DNA of 58,276 bases from an uncultured Bacilli bacterium (GCA_934120265.1 CAKOTU010000005.1:1-58276); one strand, 5' to 3'. Shown: positions 36,880 to 45,445, numbered from the stretch's first letter. Notes: generated from the letters alone by a model not told the origin. A program made the numbers and translations.

Positions 36880-37002
36880 CTATCTCATCTTAATATAAAA
36901 ATATATTAATCTTGCCACATAGTTTATAAAAAGACCACCTAAAAAAACAATACTACATAATATAAAAACTTTATCTTTTTTTATTTTTCTTTTTTCTTTC
37001 AT
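36880..37002 (-). CDS. 40-aa single-pass membrane microprotein
   Basis: MKEKRKIKKDKVF, hydrophobic core ILCSIVFLGGLFINYVARLI, basic end YFYIKMR. SD AGGTGT 6 nt before ATG at 37002. The stop TAG lies within the SD of the downstream NAGPA-like gene (GATAGGTGAAATAATG), so the two are coupled. The layout resembles small regulatory or assembly partners of envelope proteins. Function unknown. Confidence 0.6.
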   Translation of the reverse strand: MKEKRKIKKDKVFILCSIVFLGGLFINYVARLIYFYIKMR

Positions 37003-37074
37003 ATTAACACCTACTATACTAGAATATAATACCATTTTTATTAGCTTTTATAAATAGTATTATAAATAAAATTA

Positions 37075-37096
37075 GCAAGCTTTACACTGCTAATTA
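37075..37096 (-). terminator. weak terminator after the 37090 gene
   Basis: TTAGCA...TGCTAA hairpin followed by TTTTATTT on the minus strand. Confidence 0.5.
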
Positions 37097-37632
37097 ATCA
37101 ATAAATCACCAATAGCATTATAAATAGAATAAAAAATATCTGCAATATTATAAAATATATCTTTAAGTGCATTATTAAATGCCTTGGTATTATCAATTTC
37201 TATCAATACATCTTTATCATACTCTGTTATATTTATAATAACGTTATATCGATTATATCTTTTTTCAATCAACTCTAAATCAATATTATTTTTAGAACCA
37301 TATATATAAAGTTTTTTCTTATTTATATAAACACTATCTCTAATAAACGTTCTTAAAAATCTATTTATATCTTCTATATTGCATATAATATAATCTATTT
37401 TTTTCTTCTTAAATATTTTTCTAATTTTCTTTATAGATACTATCTTATCTCTTTTTTTACCTTTTTCTTTTTTCTTACTTCTTTTCTTACCATTAAATTG
37501 CATACTGTATAAATTAACTATTTTTTCATTTTTATCAAGCTCGTCTAAAACGGTCTTATAATCAACACCTATTGTTACGACATTGCCACTTATTTCTTTA
37601 CATAAATTTTTTAAATCATTAATTAAAGTCAT
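37090..37632 (-). CDS. hypothetical protein, basic
   Basis: 180 aa, not recognised. A Rossmann-like start (NVVTIGVDYKTVLDEL) is followed by a very basic stretch (about 48-78, KKRSKKKEKGKKRDK) and beta/alpha-looking segments (YIICNIEDINRFLRTF, YNVIINITEYDKDVLIEID). No membrane segment. One base separates it from tcdA, so it is the second gene of that operon. Could be a divergent methyltransferase-like protein; this is a guess from shape only. Confidence 0.65.
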   Translation of the reverse strand: MTLINDLKNLCKEISGNVVTIGVDYKTVLDELDKNEKIVNLYSMQFNGKKRSKKKEKGKKRDKIVSIKKIRKIFKKKKIDYIICNIEDINRFLRTFIRDSVYINKKKLYIYGSKNNIDLELIEKRYNRYNVIINITEYDKDVLIEIDNTKAFNNALKDIFYNIADIFYSIYNAIGDLLIN

Positions 37633-37633
37633 A

Positions 37634-38317
37634 CTATTTCTCCTTTATAATATCATTTATAACAAAGCTTGCACATAACAATCCAGAAGTTGCTGGAACA
37701 AAAGCCGTAGAACCAATAGGATTTGATACTTTTAGTGGTAACTCATCACTACACACAACATTCACTTTATAGTTAATTTTATTATCTACAACAAACTTTC
37801 TTATGTTTTTAGCAAGTGGATCATAACTTGTTTTTCTAATATCCATTATTTTTAAACGTGATGGATCAAATTTATTACCTGTTCCCATACTAGATATTAG
37901 TTTCACTTTATTTTTATGACACGCAAGAATAAGTTCTTTCTTTACTTCTAAAGTATCGCATGCATCAATCACATAATCAATATTATATTTAAATAAATCA
38001 TTAACATCTTCTTTAGTTAGTTTTTTAGTTGCTGCCTCAACATTACAATTAGGATTAATATCTTTTATTCTTTCCTTCCATACTTCTGTTTTCAAAAGTC
38101 CTATATTGTTATGATTAGTCATTAACTGTCTATTTAAATTAGTTATGTCTATTTTATCATAATCAACTATAACAACATTACCTACACCACTTCTTACAAT
38201 GGCCTCTAAAGCGTAACTACCAACTCCGCCAAGTCCTAAAACCAAAACTCTAGCATCATTTATCTTTTTTATGTTTTCATTTCCCACTAATAACTCAAAT
38301 CTCTTTAGTTGTTCCAT
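37634..38317 (-). CDS. tcdA: tRNA threonylcarbamoyladenosine dehydratase
   Basis: 227 aa ThiF/E1-like enzyme that cyclises t6A37 of tRNA to ct6A using ATP. Marks: FELLVGNENIKKINDARVLVLGLGGVGSYA, LNRQLMTNHNNIG, VIDACDTLEVK and the C-terminal GSTAFVPATSGLLCAS. Lies immediately downstream of 6S RNA and aspS, the same order as in Bacillus (yrvM). SD TAGGTGGTAAA before ATG at 38317. Confidence 0.95.
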   Translation of the reverse strand: MEQLKRFELLVGNENIKKINDARVLVLGLGGVGSYALEAIVRSGVGNVVIVDYDKIDITNLNRQLMTNHNNIGLLKTEVWKERIKDINPNCNVEAATKKLTKEDVNDLFKYNIDYVIDACDTLEVKKELILACHKNKVKLISSMGTGNKFDPSRLKIMDIRKTSYDPLAKNIRKFVVDNKINYKVNVVCSDELPLKVSNPIGSTAFVPATSGLLCASFVINDIIKEK

Positions 38318-38355
38318 TTTACCACCTATTTAATTATAACATATTTTTATAAAAG

Positions 38356-38382
38356 AAAAAGGTATATTTCTATACCTTTTTC
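38356..38382 (-). terminator. terminator of 6S RNA
   Basis: AAAAAGGTATA/TATACCTTTT stem with a 5-nt loop and T run on the minus strand. Confidence 0.8.
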
Positions 38383-38565
38383 AAAACCCAAATAATCGGC
38401 GCCCGATAACGATAAAACCTAGTCTCCCAGGTGGGCATCACATCACATACTTTAGGATTCTTATATAAATATAAGCATTCAACACCATACACGAATTAGA
38501 TTCCCAATCGTTTTTAATTAGTAGGTTTTTTTTGGAACAAACCATACTATCTAGGCTACTTAAAT
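38357..38565 (-). ncRNA. ssrS: 6S RNA (RNA polymerase regulator)
   Basis: About 205 nt, no ORF, with an extended -10 promoter (TATGCTATAAT, 38568-38578) and a strong terminator. The internal sequence GCCCACCTGGGAGACTAGG and GTTATCGGGCGCC looks like the 3' half of Gram-positive 6S RNAs. Location between aspS and tcdA is the site of 6S-1 (bsrA) in Bacillus subtilis. 6S RNA traps sigma-A holoenzyme in stationary phase. Identity rests on synteny, size and partial sequence resemblance; a covariance model would settle it. Confidence 0.8.
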
Positions 38566-38608
38566 TATAGCATACATTTTTATTTTTTTAAAGAGGTTTA
38601 ACAACTTT

Positions 38609-40348
38609 TTATTTTATTTTAATATTTAATTCTTTTAATTGCTTTTCATCAACTAAATTTGGAGCTTCACTCATCAAATCAGTTGCACTTGCTGTTTTAG
38701 GGAACGCTATTACATCACGAATATTTTCAGTGTTTGTAAGTAACATTGTTAATCTATCAAATCCTAAAGCAAGTCCTCCATGTGGTGGAGTTCCATATTT
38801 TAAAGCATCAACAAAGAAACCAAATTTTTCTCTTATTTGCTCTTCTGTTAACTCTAAAGCCTCAAACATTTTCTGTTGAACATATTGATTATGAATACGA
38901 ATAGATCCACCACCAGCTTCATAACCATTAATAACAATATCATAAGCCTTAGAATAACAATGTGCTTTATCTGTTAATAACTTATCAACATCTTCATCCT
39001 TAGGTGCTGTAAAAGGATGATGACATGCCATAAATCTATTTTCTTCTTCACTCCATTCAAATGATGGAAAATCTACAACCCAAAGTAATGCATATTTATT
39101 TTCATCTATTAAGTTTAATTCACGAGCTAATTTGCATCTTAAAGCTCCTAACGCTATTTTAGTAATATTATATTTATCAGCAACAAATAATACTAAATCA
39201 TTATCTTCAATATTTAATTTTTCCTTTAAAGATTTTAATTCAACATCTGTTACAACCTTAGCAATACTTCCTGCAACTTCTTCGTTAAATTTTAAATATG
39301 CTAAACCTGAAGCTTTATATGTTTTTACAAACTCTGTTAATTTGTCTAAATCTTTTCTTGAATACTTATCACTAGCATTTTTTACGACTAAGCAGTTAAT
39401 TATTCCATTATTTTGAATTACATTCTTAAAAACGACAAACTCTGTATCTTTAAATACTTCTGTTACATCATTTATTTTCATTTCAAATCTTAAGTCTGGT
39501 TTATCAGAACCATAATCTTTAATTGCATCATCATATTTCATCTTCATTAAAGGTAAATTAATATCTATATTTTTCACTTTTTTAAATACTTCTTTTAATA
39601 AACCTTCCGTCATTTCCATAACATCTTCTTCGTTTACAAAGCTCATTTCCATATCTACTTGTGTAAATTCTGGTTGTCTATCTGCACGTAAATCTTCATC
39701 CCTAAAACACTTAGCAATTTGATAATATCTTTCCATGCCACCAACCATTAACAATTGTTTAAATATTTGTGGCGATTGAGGCAAGGCATAAAATTTACCT
39801 TTATTAACACGAGACGGTACCAAATAATCACGGGCCCCTTCAGGCGTTGATTTACAAAGTACTGGAGTTTCTACTTCAATAAAATTATTCTTATCTAAAT
39901 ATTCACGTATTGTATGAGCAATTTTATGACGCATAATAAGTTTATTTTTAATCTCATCTCTTCTTATATCTAAATAGCGATATTTTAACCTTGTATCTTC
40001 AAGTGCGGTTGTTTTAGAATCAATTGTAAACGGTACTTCCAAAGATGTATTTAAAAGTTCTAAATTAGAAACTATTACTTCAATCTCCCCTGTTGGAATG
40101 TTAATATTTTTGCTTTCTCTTTCTGATATAACACCATCTACCTCAATAACATATTCATTGCGAAGAGAACTAGCCACATCATAGTTTTTATTATCTGGTT
40201 TAACAACTAATTGGATAATTCCACTTCTATCACGAAGGTCAATAAATATTAAACCACCTAGGTTTCTTACTTTTGAAACCCAACCATATAATTTAACACT
40301 TTCACCAACATTTTTTATATTAAAGTCAGTGTTATAATTCTTTTTCAT
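38609..40348 (-). CDS. aspS: aspartyl-tRNA synthetase
   Basis: 579 aa bacterial-type class IIb enzyme. N-terminal OB fold with YGWVSKVRNLGGLIFIDLRD, motif 2 FRDEDLRADRQPEFTQVDME, a GAD insertion domain in the middle and motif 3 GLALGFDRLTML at the C-terminus. Charges tRNA-Asp. Lies 5 nt downstream of hisS and is controlled by the same T-box leader. Confidence 0.98.
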   Translation of the reverse strand: MKKNYNTDFNIKNVGESVKLYGWVSKVRNLGGLIFIDLRDRSGIIQLVVKPDNKNYDVASSLRNEYVIEVDGVISERESKNINIPTGEIEVIVSNLELLNTSLEVPFTIDSKTTALEDTRLKYRYLDIRRDEIKNKLIMRHKIAHTIREYLDKNNFIEVETPVLCKSTPEGARDYLVPSRVNKGKFYALPQSPQIFKQLLMVGGMERYYQIAKCFRDEDLRADRQPEFTQVDMEMSFVNEEDVMEMTEGLLKEVFKKVKNIDINLPLMKMKYDDAIKDYGSDKPDLRFEMKINDVTEVFKDTEFVVFKNVIQNNGIINCLVVKNASDKYSRKDLDKLTEFVKTYKASGLAYLKFNEEVAGSIAKVVTDVELKSLKEKLNIEDNDLVLFVADKYNITKIALGALRCKLARELNLIDENKYALLWVVDFPSFEWSEEENRFMACHHPFTAPKDEDVDKLLTDKAHCYSKAYDIVINGYEAGGGSIRIHNQYVQQKMFEALELTEEQIREKFGFFVDALKYGTPPHGGLALGFDRLTMLLTNTENIRDVIAFPKTASATDLMSEAPNLVDEKQLKELNIKIK

Positions 40349-40353
40349 TATAT

Positions 40354-41625
40354 CTACTCCTCTATTTTTTCATCAAAAAATTCTATTAACTCTTCTTCTT
40401 TTATCTTATACTCTTCTTTTGTTTTATTATCTTTTATAGTAAGTATTCCAGTCTTAGTCTCTTCATTACCAACCAAAACTACATACTTACTATTTAATCT
40501 ATCAGCTTGTTTAAAATTAGATTTAAAATTTCTTGCCATATAATCCATATCAGCTTTAAATCCATTCATACGTAAATGATCAAGAAGCGCTAGCGCATAA
40601 TCATTCTCAAGTTCACTCATTGGAACAACATAAACATCTATACTATTTTCATCTATTAAGTTTATTTTTTCAAAATCTAACGCAGTTATTAATCTTTCTA
40701 ATCCTAAAGCAAATCCAACGCCTGGAGTTTTTGGCCCTCCCAGATTTTCCACTAAATTATCATATCTTCCACCTGCTCCTAAAACATTTTGACTACCAAA
40801 ACCTTCTACCGAAGCCTCTACTTCAAATACGGTGTGAGTATAATAATCAAGTCCTCTTACAATTTTAGGATTAACAACAAATTCAATATTCATAGCGTTC
40901 AAATACTTCTGAACATCCTCAAAATGTTTTTTACTTATTTCATTTAAGTAATCAATCATCTTTGGAGCATTTTTCATTATATCCTTATCAGCATCAACCT
41001 TACAATCTAAAATACGTAAAGGATTCTTCAAAAATCTAGCTTGACAATCTTCACAAAGATCATCAATATATGGTTTAAAATATTCAATTAAAGCTTCACG
41101 ATAATTTTTTCTTGATTCTTGGTCACCTAAACTATTAATATTAACTTTTATATTTTTTAAACCTAATAATTCATAAAAACGAACTGGAATACTTATTACT
41201 TCCGCATCCATCAATGGGCTTGGAGTTCCAAATACTTCAACACCAAATTGATAAAACTCTCTAAAACGTCCAGATTGTGGTCTTTCATAGCGATACATTG
41301 GCCCATAATACCAAGTTTTAACAGGCATATCCGCACGCCCATACATTTTATTTTCAATAAAACTACGTACTACTCCTGCTGTTCCTTCAGGACGTAATGT
41401 CATATTTCTTTCACCACGATCAACAAAATCATATGTTTCCTTAGTTACAATATCACTCGTTTCTCCTACACCACGGTGAAACAATTCACTACTTTCAAAA
41501 AGTGGAGTTCTAACATATTCATAATTATATTTTTCCATCAATGATTTCAGTAAATCTTCTAAATATAATACCTTTCTTCCATATTCACTATTGACATCAT
41601 AAGTTCCCTTTGGTTTTTGTATCAT
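40354..41625 (-). CDS. hisS: histidyl-tRNA synthetase
   Basis: 423 aa class IIa enzyme. Motif 1 region KPKGTYDV, motif 2 TLRPEGTAGVVRSF and YGPMYRYERPQSGRFREFYQFG, histidine motifs GLDYYTHTVFE and LGAGGRYDNLV, motif 3 GVGFALGLERL, then an anticodon-binding domain. SD AAAAGGAGGATTTTT before ATG at 41625. First gene of hisS-aspS. Confidence 0.98.
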   Translation of the reverse strand: MIQKPKGTYDVNSEYGRKVLYLEDLLKSLMEKYNYEYVRTPLFESSELFHRGVGETSDIVTKETYDFVDRGERNMTLRPEGTAGVVRSFIENKMYGRADMPVKTWYYGPMYRYERPQSGRFREFYQFGVEVFGTPSPLMDAEVISIPVRFYELLGLKNIKVNINSLGDQESRKNYREALIEYFKPYIDDLCEDCQARFLKNPLRILDCKVDADKDIMKNAPKMIDYLNEISKKHFEDVQKYLNAMNIEFVVNPKIVRGLDYYTHTVFEVEASVEGFGSQNVLGAGGRYDNLVENLGGPKTPGVGFALGLERLITALDFEKINLIDENSIDVYVVPMSELENDYALALLDHLRMNGFKADMDYMARNFKSNFKQADRLNSKYVVLVGNEETKTGILTIKDNKTKEEYKIKEEELIEFFDEKIEE

Positions 41626-41639
41626 AAAAATCCTCCTTT

Positions 41640-41832
41640 TAATAAAATAAGTCTATATTGTAAGGGCGTATATAACGCGGTACCACCTTACTTTATAGAC
41701 TCTAATTCTTAACGCGAATAACGATTATTTAACGTTTGATGTCTTCTTATAAATTTATTTATATGTTCTCACCAACCACATACTCTCTTAAAAACTATTT
41801 ATAATACTCTTTCAAACAAATAATTAATTTCT
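41640..41832 (-). promoter_or_regulatory. T-box riboswitch controlling hisS-aspS
   Basis: Canonical T-box AAGGTGGTACCGCG (41676-41689) with Stem I features (GGTGAGAAC, then a GAAGACATC specifier region near 41738-41748). The codon in the specifier bulge reads GAC (Asp, 41741-41743, followed by A); CAT (His) in the overlapping frame is the alternative. A long stem TCTATA...TATAGA followed by a weak TTATTTTATT can form the terminator, and the T-box pairs with the uncharged tRNA 3' end to prevent it. Confidence 0.92.
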
Positions 41833-41838
41833 GCTTAT

Positions 41839-41867
41839 AGTATATATTATTTTCTGTTTTTAGTCAA
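41839..41867 (-). promoter_or_regulatory. promoter of the T-box/hisS-aspS operon
   Basis: TTGACT (41862-41867) and TATACT (41839-41844) with a 17-nt spacer. Confidence 0.75.
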
Positions 41868-41970
41868 TTATCATGATATATTTTTATAAAAAAATAAATA
41901 AAATCTAAATTAATTTTATTTGTTTTTTATATAATATCATTATTTAATAATATTAGATTCTAAGATGTAG

Positions 41971-42125
41971 GGCGCACAACTAGAAGCTTTAGCAATACGA
42001 ACTACCATCACTATCGACGCTGCAGGGGCCATCATCCCCGATCGCACTAACGTAACCATCCGAATGCGCAACCAAATAAATGGAGTCATCATGGCAGCGA
42101 GCGTTGTCCACATAGAGGTCGCATC
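41971..42125 (-). other. hypervariable, GC-rich 3' region of pilin C
   Basis: 42001-42120 is about 52% GC (63 of 120) against near 27% around it. Over the last 43 codons no third position is A and the coding strand holds only 23 A in 129 bases. No Lys or Glu is encoded. The GC-rich stretch runs about 20 nt past the stop, where a shifted frame would continue into CAPYILESNIIK. Confidence 0.7.
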
Positions 42126-42864
42126 TTATTCCCTCTATTTTTGCATCTTTTATTTGTTTTAATATTAATGCATTTCCTGTATAATCTACTTCATTTTCTG
42201 CATATCCATAGAATGATGCGTTTCCTCCTCTTACACAATATTCTTTACTATTAAATATAGCACATGCATATGATTCTGTTACTTTATTATCTTTATCTAA
42301 TACATGTTTTAAATAATAACTTTTTCCTAATGTACTTGCATCTTTTGTAAATTTAGATGTATCATTTGGATTTATTGTATCGCTTATTTTTATTTCATCT
42401 GTTGACCCACTATACACTACTGTTGTTGATGGTGTATTTGGAGTTGTGCTTCCTTTCTCTGATGCTTCATATTTCTTTGTTGTTGGGTTGTATGCTACTT
42501 CATAAGATTTTACTGTCATCTTTGAATCTGTTGTAACTTGGCCATTGTTTATTTTTATGGTTCCTGATGTTGGTTTATTTCCATTCATTTCTATTTTTAA
42601 TTTACCATCTGGTAATCCTGTTCCTATTAGATTTCCTTGCCCATCTATTTGATATGTTCCATCTGGTACTGTTTTATTATCTAACCTTGCTTCTGCTACT
42701 GCTGTTTCTACTTGTCTAATGTAGCTATCCGCACTTCTTTCTGCAGCTCCCTTTTGTGATTTTTTGATTGTGTTCATTACTATTGGTGTTGCTATTAATG
42801 CGATTATTGCTAATACCACTATTACCGCTAGTAATTCGATTAAAGTAAATCCTCTTTTTTTCAT
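41989..42864 (-). CDS. prepilin-like protein C with a different hypervariable Cys-rich tail
   Basis: 291 aa. Leader MKKRGFTLIELLAVIVVLA and N-terminal about 120 residues almost identical to pilin B. Then TPNTPSTTVVYSGSTDEIKI and a small domain with CAIFNSKEYCVRGGNASFYG, ending in a Cys-rich variable tail (RCDLYVDNARCHDDSIYL, GPCSVDSDGSSYC). Unlike A and B it lacks the YWTASS/GVRPVI frame. SD AGGAGGACAAATT before ATG at 42864. Directly downstream of DUF1016 copy 2. A one-base shift near the end would give a longer alternative C-terminus, so a frameshifted state is possible. Confidence 0.82.
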   Translation of the reverse strand: MKKRGFTLIELLAVIVVLAIIALIATPIVMNTIKKSQKGAAERSADSYIRQVETAVAEARLDNKTVPDGTYQIDGQGNLIGTGLPDGKLKIEMNGNKPTSGTIKINNGQVTTDSKMTVKSYEVAYNPTTKKYEASEKGSTTPNTPSTTVVYSGSTDEIKISDTINPNDTSKFTKDASTLGKSYYLKHVLDKDNKVTESYACAIFNSKEYCVRGGNASFYGYAENEVDYTGNALILKQIKDAKIEGIRCDLYVDNARCHDDSIYLVAHSDGYVSAIGDDGPCSVDSDGSSYC

Positions 42865-42901
42865 AATTTGTCCTCCTACTCTTTACTTTACATTTTAATT
42901 A

Positions 42902-42930
42902 TATAGCTAGGTTTTTTTATTGTCAATCAC
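42902..42930 (-). promoter_or_regulatory. consensus promoter of pilin C
   Basis: TTGACA-17-TATAAT between the DUF1016 stop and the pilin C SD. Downstream sequence to the SD is homologous to that of pilin B, where a CTGGGGGT replaces CTAGCTA at the -10 flank. Confidence 0.8.
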
Positions 42931-42943
42931 ATTTTTCTTGTCT

Positions 42944-43834
42944 TTACACTAACTCATACATTCTTTGATATATTCTATCATCACTGCAGTATTCCATTAT
43001 AAACTTATTATCTTTCTTACATATAATTATTCCTATTGTTTTATCTTGATCTACTCTTCTTATATTTTTATCTATATAATTCATATATGTTTCTATTTGT
43101 CCTATATGTTCTTTTTTTAACTCTGTTATTTTTAACTCTATTACTACATAACAATTGTAGTTTATATTATAGAGTAATAAATCTATATAATTATATCTCT
43201 CACCTATTTTGATTTTATACTCATTTCTTATAAAACAAAAGCCTGTTCCAAGTTCATCTAAAAAGTTAGGCATATCTTCTAATATTAATTTTTGTAATAT
43301 CTTCTCCGATATTTCTTTATAATCATAACTATTTTTGATTAAAATAGGATTTTTTATTAAATCATTTACCTTAGATTCTTCATTGTTTATTAACTTTTCT
43401 TTTGTTTTTTCATCTAATCTATCATATTCTTTATTTTTTATTCTTTCTCTTAATTGCCTTACCGATAAGTTTTGTTGTTCTGTTATTTTAATATAATAAT
43501 TAATTGCACAAATATTGTTAATAGGTAATAATTCAGAGTAATGACTCCATGTCAAAAGTTGCGACACTGTCGCAATTTTTTCATCTTTAAACATTAGATA
43601 AAAATTTCTCATTCTTGTTAATGATGTAAAAGTATATCCTTTACCTAATTCGCTTGTTAATCTTCTTGAATACTCTTTAATAATACCTTCACCATAATGT
43701 TTACCTGCTTCTGATAATAATTTACCTACATTATAATATGTATTTAAATCACTTCTATTTTTACTATAATCTTTTACTCTTTTTGTTATCTCATTATTTA
43801 TTAGTTCTTCTTTTATTTCTCTATAGTAATTCAT
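42944..43834 (-). CDS. DUF1016/YhcG-family PDDEXK nuclease, copy 2
   Basis: 296 aa with a normal ATG (43834) after GGGAGGTAATC. DUF1016_N domain (about 1-160) with YNVGKLLSEAGKHYGEG, RMRNFYLMF, LLTWSHYSELL and LSVRQLRERIK. The YhcG C-terminal nuclease fold carries YIDLLLYN (D218), VIELKI (E233, K235) and GQIETYMNY (Q246). Residues 60-125 diverge among the three paralogs while 150-296 are almost identical, suggesting a variable specificity segment and recent duplication or gene conversion. Pilin C follows 79 nt after its stop. Confidence 0.88.
   Translation of the reverse strand: MNYYREIKEELINNEITKRVKDYSKNRSDLNTYYNVGKLLSEAGKHYGEGIIKEYSRRLTSELGKGYTFTSLTRMRNFYLMFKDEKIATVSQLLTWSHYSELLPINNICAINYYIKITEQQNLSVRQLRERIKNKEYDRLDEKTKEKLINNEESKVNDLIKNPILIKNSYDYKEISEKILQKLILEDMPNFLDELGTGFCFIRNEYKIKIGERYNYIDLLLYNINYNCYVVIELKITELKKEHIGQIETYMNYIDKNIRRVDQDKTIGIIICKKDNKFIMEYCSDDRIYQRMYELV
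43559..43575. repeat. inverted repeat inside DUF1016 copy 2
   Basis: TTGCGAC-ACT-GTCGCAA: perfect 7-bp stem with a 3-nt loop; the flanks (AAAAG/TTTTT) extend it. Same codon position as in copies 1 and 3, different arms. Confidence 0.88.
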
Positions 43835-43896
43835 GATTACCTCCCTCTATTTATAATATACAAGATAACTTTCTTATTTCCTTTTTTACAAAACAA

Positions 43897-43923
43897 AAAA
43901 GTCATGAATTTCATGACTTTTTA
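43897..43923. terminator. terminator of the AI-2E transporter gene
   Basis: AAAAGTCATGAA/TTTCATGACTTTT stem; T runs on both strands. Confidence 0.75.
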
Positions 43924-43930
43924 AGTACTA

Positions 43931-45001
43931 TTATTTAGCTTTTTTACTATTCTCTCTCATATCGACTATTTTATCACTAATATCTTCTTTAAAGTACTTA
44001 TAAGTAGTTATAAGAATAATAGCAACAGGTAAAGAAAGAATAATTCCAAGTATTCCAAATAATGTTCCTCCAACAAATACTGATAAAACAACTACTAATG
44101 GATGTACCTGATTTGTTTTACCATATACAAGTGGATTTATAACATAACCGTCTAAAGTAGATAAAATTGCAAATGTTATAATTGTTCTAATAAATAATGC
44201 TGGAGATACAACAAACGCTGTGATAGCAGCAATAATATTTGTAAATATTCCTCCAAAATATGGTATTAAACTACCAAGAGCAGCAAGTATTCCTAAAAGT
44301 AAAGCATTTGGATGACCTATTACTAAGAATGCAAGTGAATATTCAAATAAACTTATAAACATTATTTTAAAGAAACCTGATAAGTAACTTTTCATTTGTT
44401 CATCTAAGATTTCTACATAACGATACATTTTTTTTGATCTTCTTTTTAAGAATATTTTTACTTCTGATCTAATTTTATCCATATCTATTAAGATATAAAC
44501 AGCAGCCGATAAAGCAATAAATGCAGAAGTAATATATCCAATTGATACATTAATAACATTAATTGCACCATTAGATACCATTGTACCCATTCTTTCAATT
44601 ATTTTATTAAATGTAGAAGATAAACTATCTTGTAACCCCCCTACATTAATATCAAATTTTAATGACATTTCTTTTATGAATGTAATAATACCATTAAATA
44701 AACTTGATAATTGATTAAATACTAGTGGAACAGCTAAACCAATAATTAATCCTAATACAACAAGTACTGTAAAGACTACTATAACGAGTGCTAAAGACTT
44801 TGGTACTTTGTGATCCATTAAAAACTTCAAATAAGGATGTAAAGCATATGCAATAATAAATCCAAAAAATAGTGGACCTAAAATACTTAACGATATGCTT
44901 AATAATCCTAACCAAATGTTTGATGTTTGATACATCAAGAAAATAATTAATACTATTAAAGCTAGATTAATTAATTTAAAATCTAATTTATTTTTTAACA
45001 T
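43931..45001 (-). CDS. AI-2E family transporter (PerM/YdiK-like)
   Basis: 356 aa, about eight membrane segments with a periplasm-like helical loop (about 95-150) and the C-terminal signature GSLIPYFGGIFTNIIAA, DGYVINPLVYGKTNQVHPLVV, GGTLFGILGIILSLPVA. The family includes exporters and Na/H antiporter-like proteins; AI-2 transport is not implied. Directly abuts dtd (no gap). Confidence 0.93.
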   Translation of the reverse strand: MLKNKLDFKLINLALIVLIIFLMYQTSNIWLGLLSISLSILGPLFFGFIIAYALHPYLKFLMDHKVPKSLALVIVVFTVLVVLGLIIGLAVPLVFNQLSSLFNGIITFIKEMSLKFDINVGGLQDSLSSTFNKIIERMGTMVSNGAINVINVSIGYITSAFIALSAAVYILIDMDKIRSEVKIFLKRRSKKMYRYVEILDEQMKSYLSGFFKIMFISLFEYSLAFLVIGHPNALLLGILAALGSLIPYFGGIFTNIIAAITAFVVSPALFIRTIITFAILSTLDGYVINPLVYGKTNQVHPLVVVLSVFVGGTLFGILGIILSLPVAIILITTYKYFKEDISDKIVDMRENSKKAK

Positions 45002-45445
45002 TTAAACACCACTTTCTAAGATAATAGTTATAGGTCCATCATTTGTTATACTAACCTTCATATCAGCACCAAATACACCAGTTTCAACTATTACTCCTTG
45101 CTCTTTTAATTTTTTATTAAATAAATCATATAAAGGACTAGCTAAACTGCCATTTAAGGCCTCTATATAGCTAGGTCGATTTCCTTTTTTTGTATTAGCA
45201 TACAAAGTAAACTGTGAAATACTTAATATGCTTCCATTTACATCTAACAATGATTTATTCATTACTCCATTCTCATCATCAAAGATACGAAGATTTATTA
45301 CTTTTTTTACCATTTTATCAATAATTTCTTCATTATCTCCTTCTGTAAAACCTACAAGTAAAACTAATCCCTTATCTATTTTACCAACTATTTTATTATT
45401 AATACTAACTGAAGAGGCTAAACTTCTTTGAACTACTACTTTCAT
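45002..45445 (-). CDS. dtd: D-aminoacyl-tRNA deacylase
   Basis: 147 aa. Removes D-amino acids from mischarged tRNA. Marks: MKVVVQRSLASSVSI, LVGFTEGD, ISQFTLYANTKKGNRPSY (Ser-Gln-Phe-Thr active-site loop) and the C-terminal GPITIILES with the Gly-cisPro region (TNDGPITI). Its start overlaps the rel stop by one base (TAATG). Confidence 0.97.
   Translation of the reverse strand: MKVVVQRSLASSVSINNKIVGKIDKGLVLLVGFTEGDNEEIIDKMVKKVINLRIFDDENGVMNKSLLDVNGSILSISQFTLYANTKKGNRPSYIEALNGSLASPLYDLFNKKLKEQGVIVETGVFGADMKVSITNDGPITIILESGV

Noticed and set aside
24872..42864. A reverse transcriptase or template repeat for a DGR inside the window
   Set aside because: No ORF has a reverse-transcriptase active-site motif, and I see no non-coding copy of the variable tails. 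If a DGR exists it acts from elsewhere in the genome.
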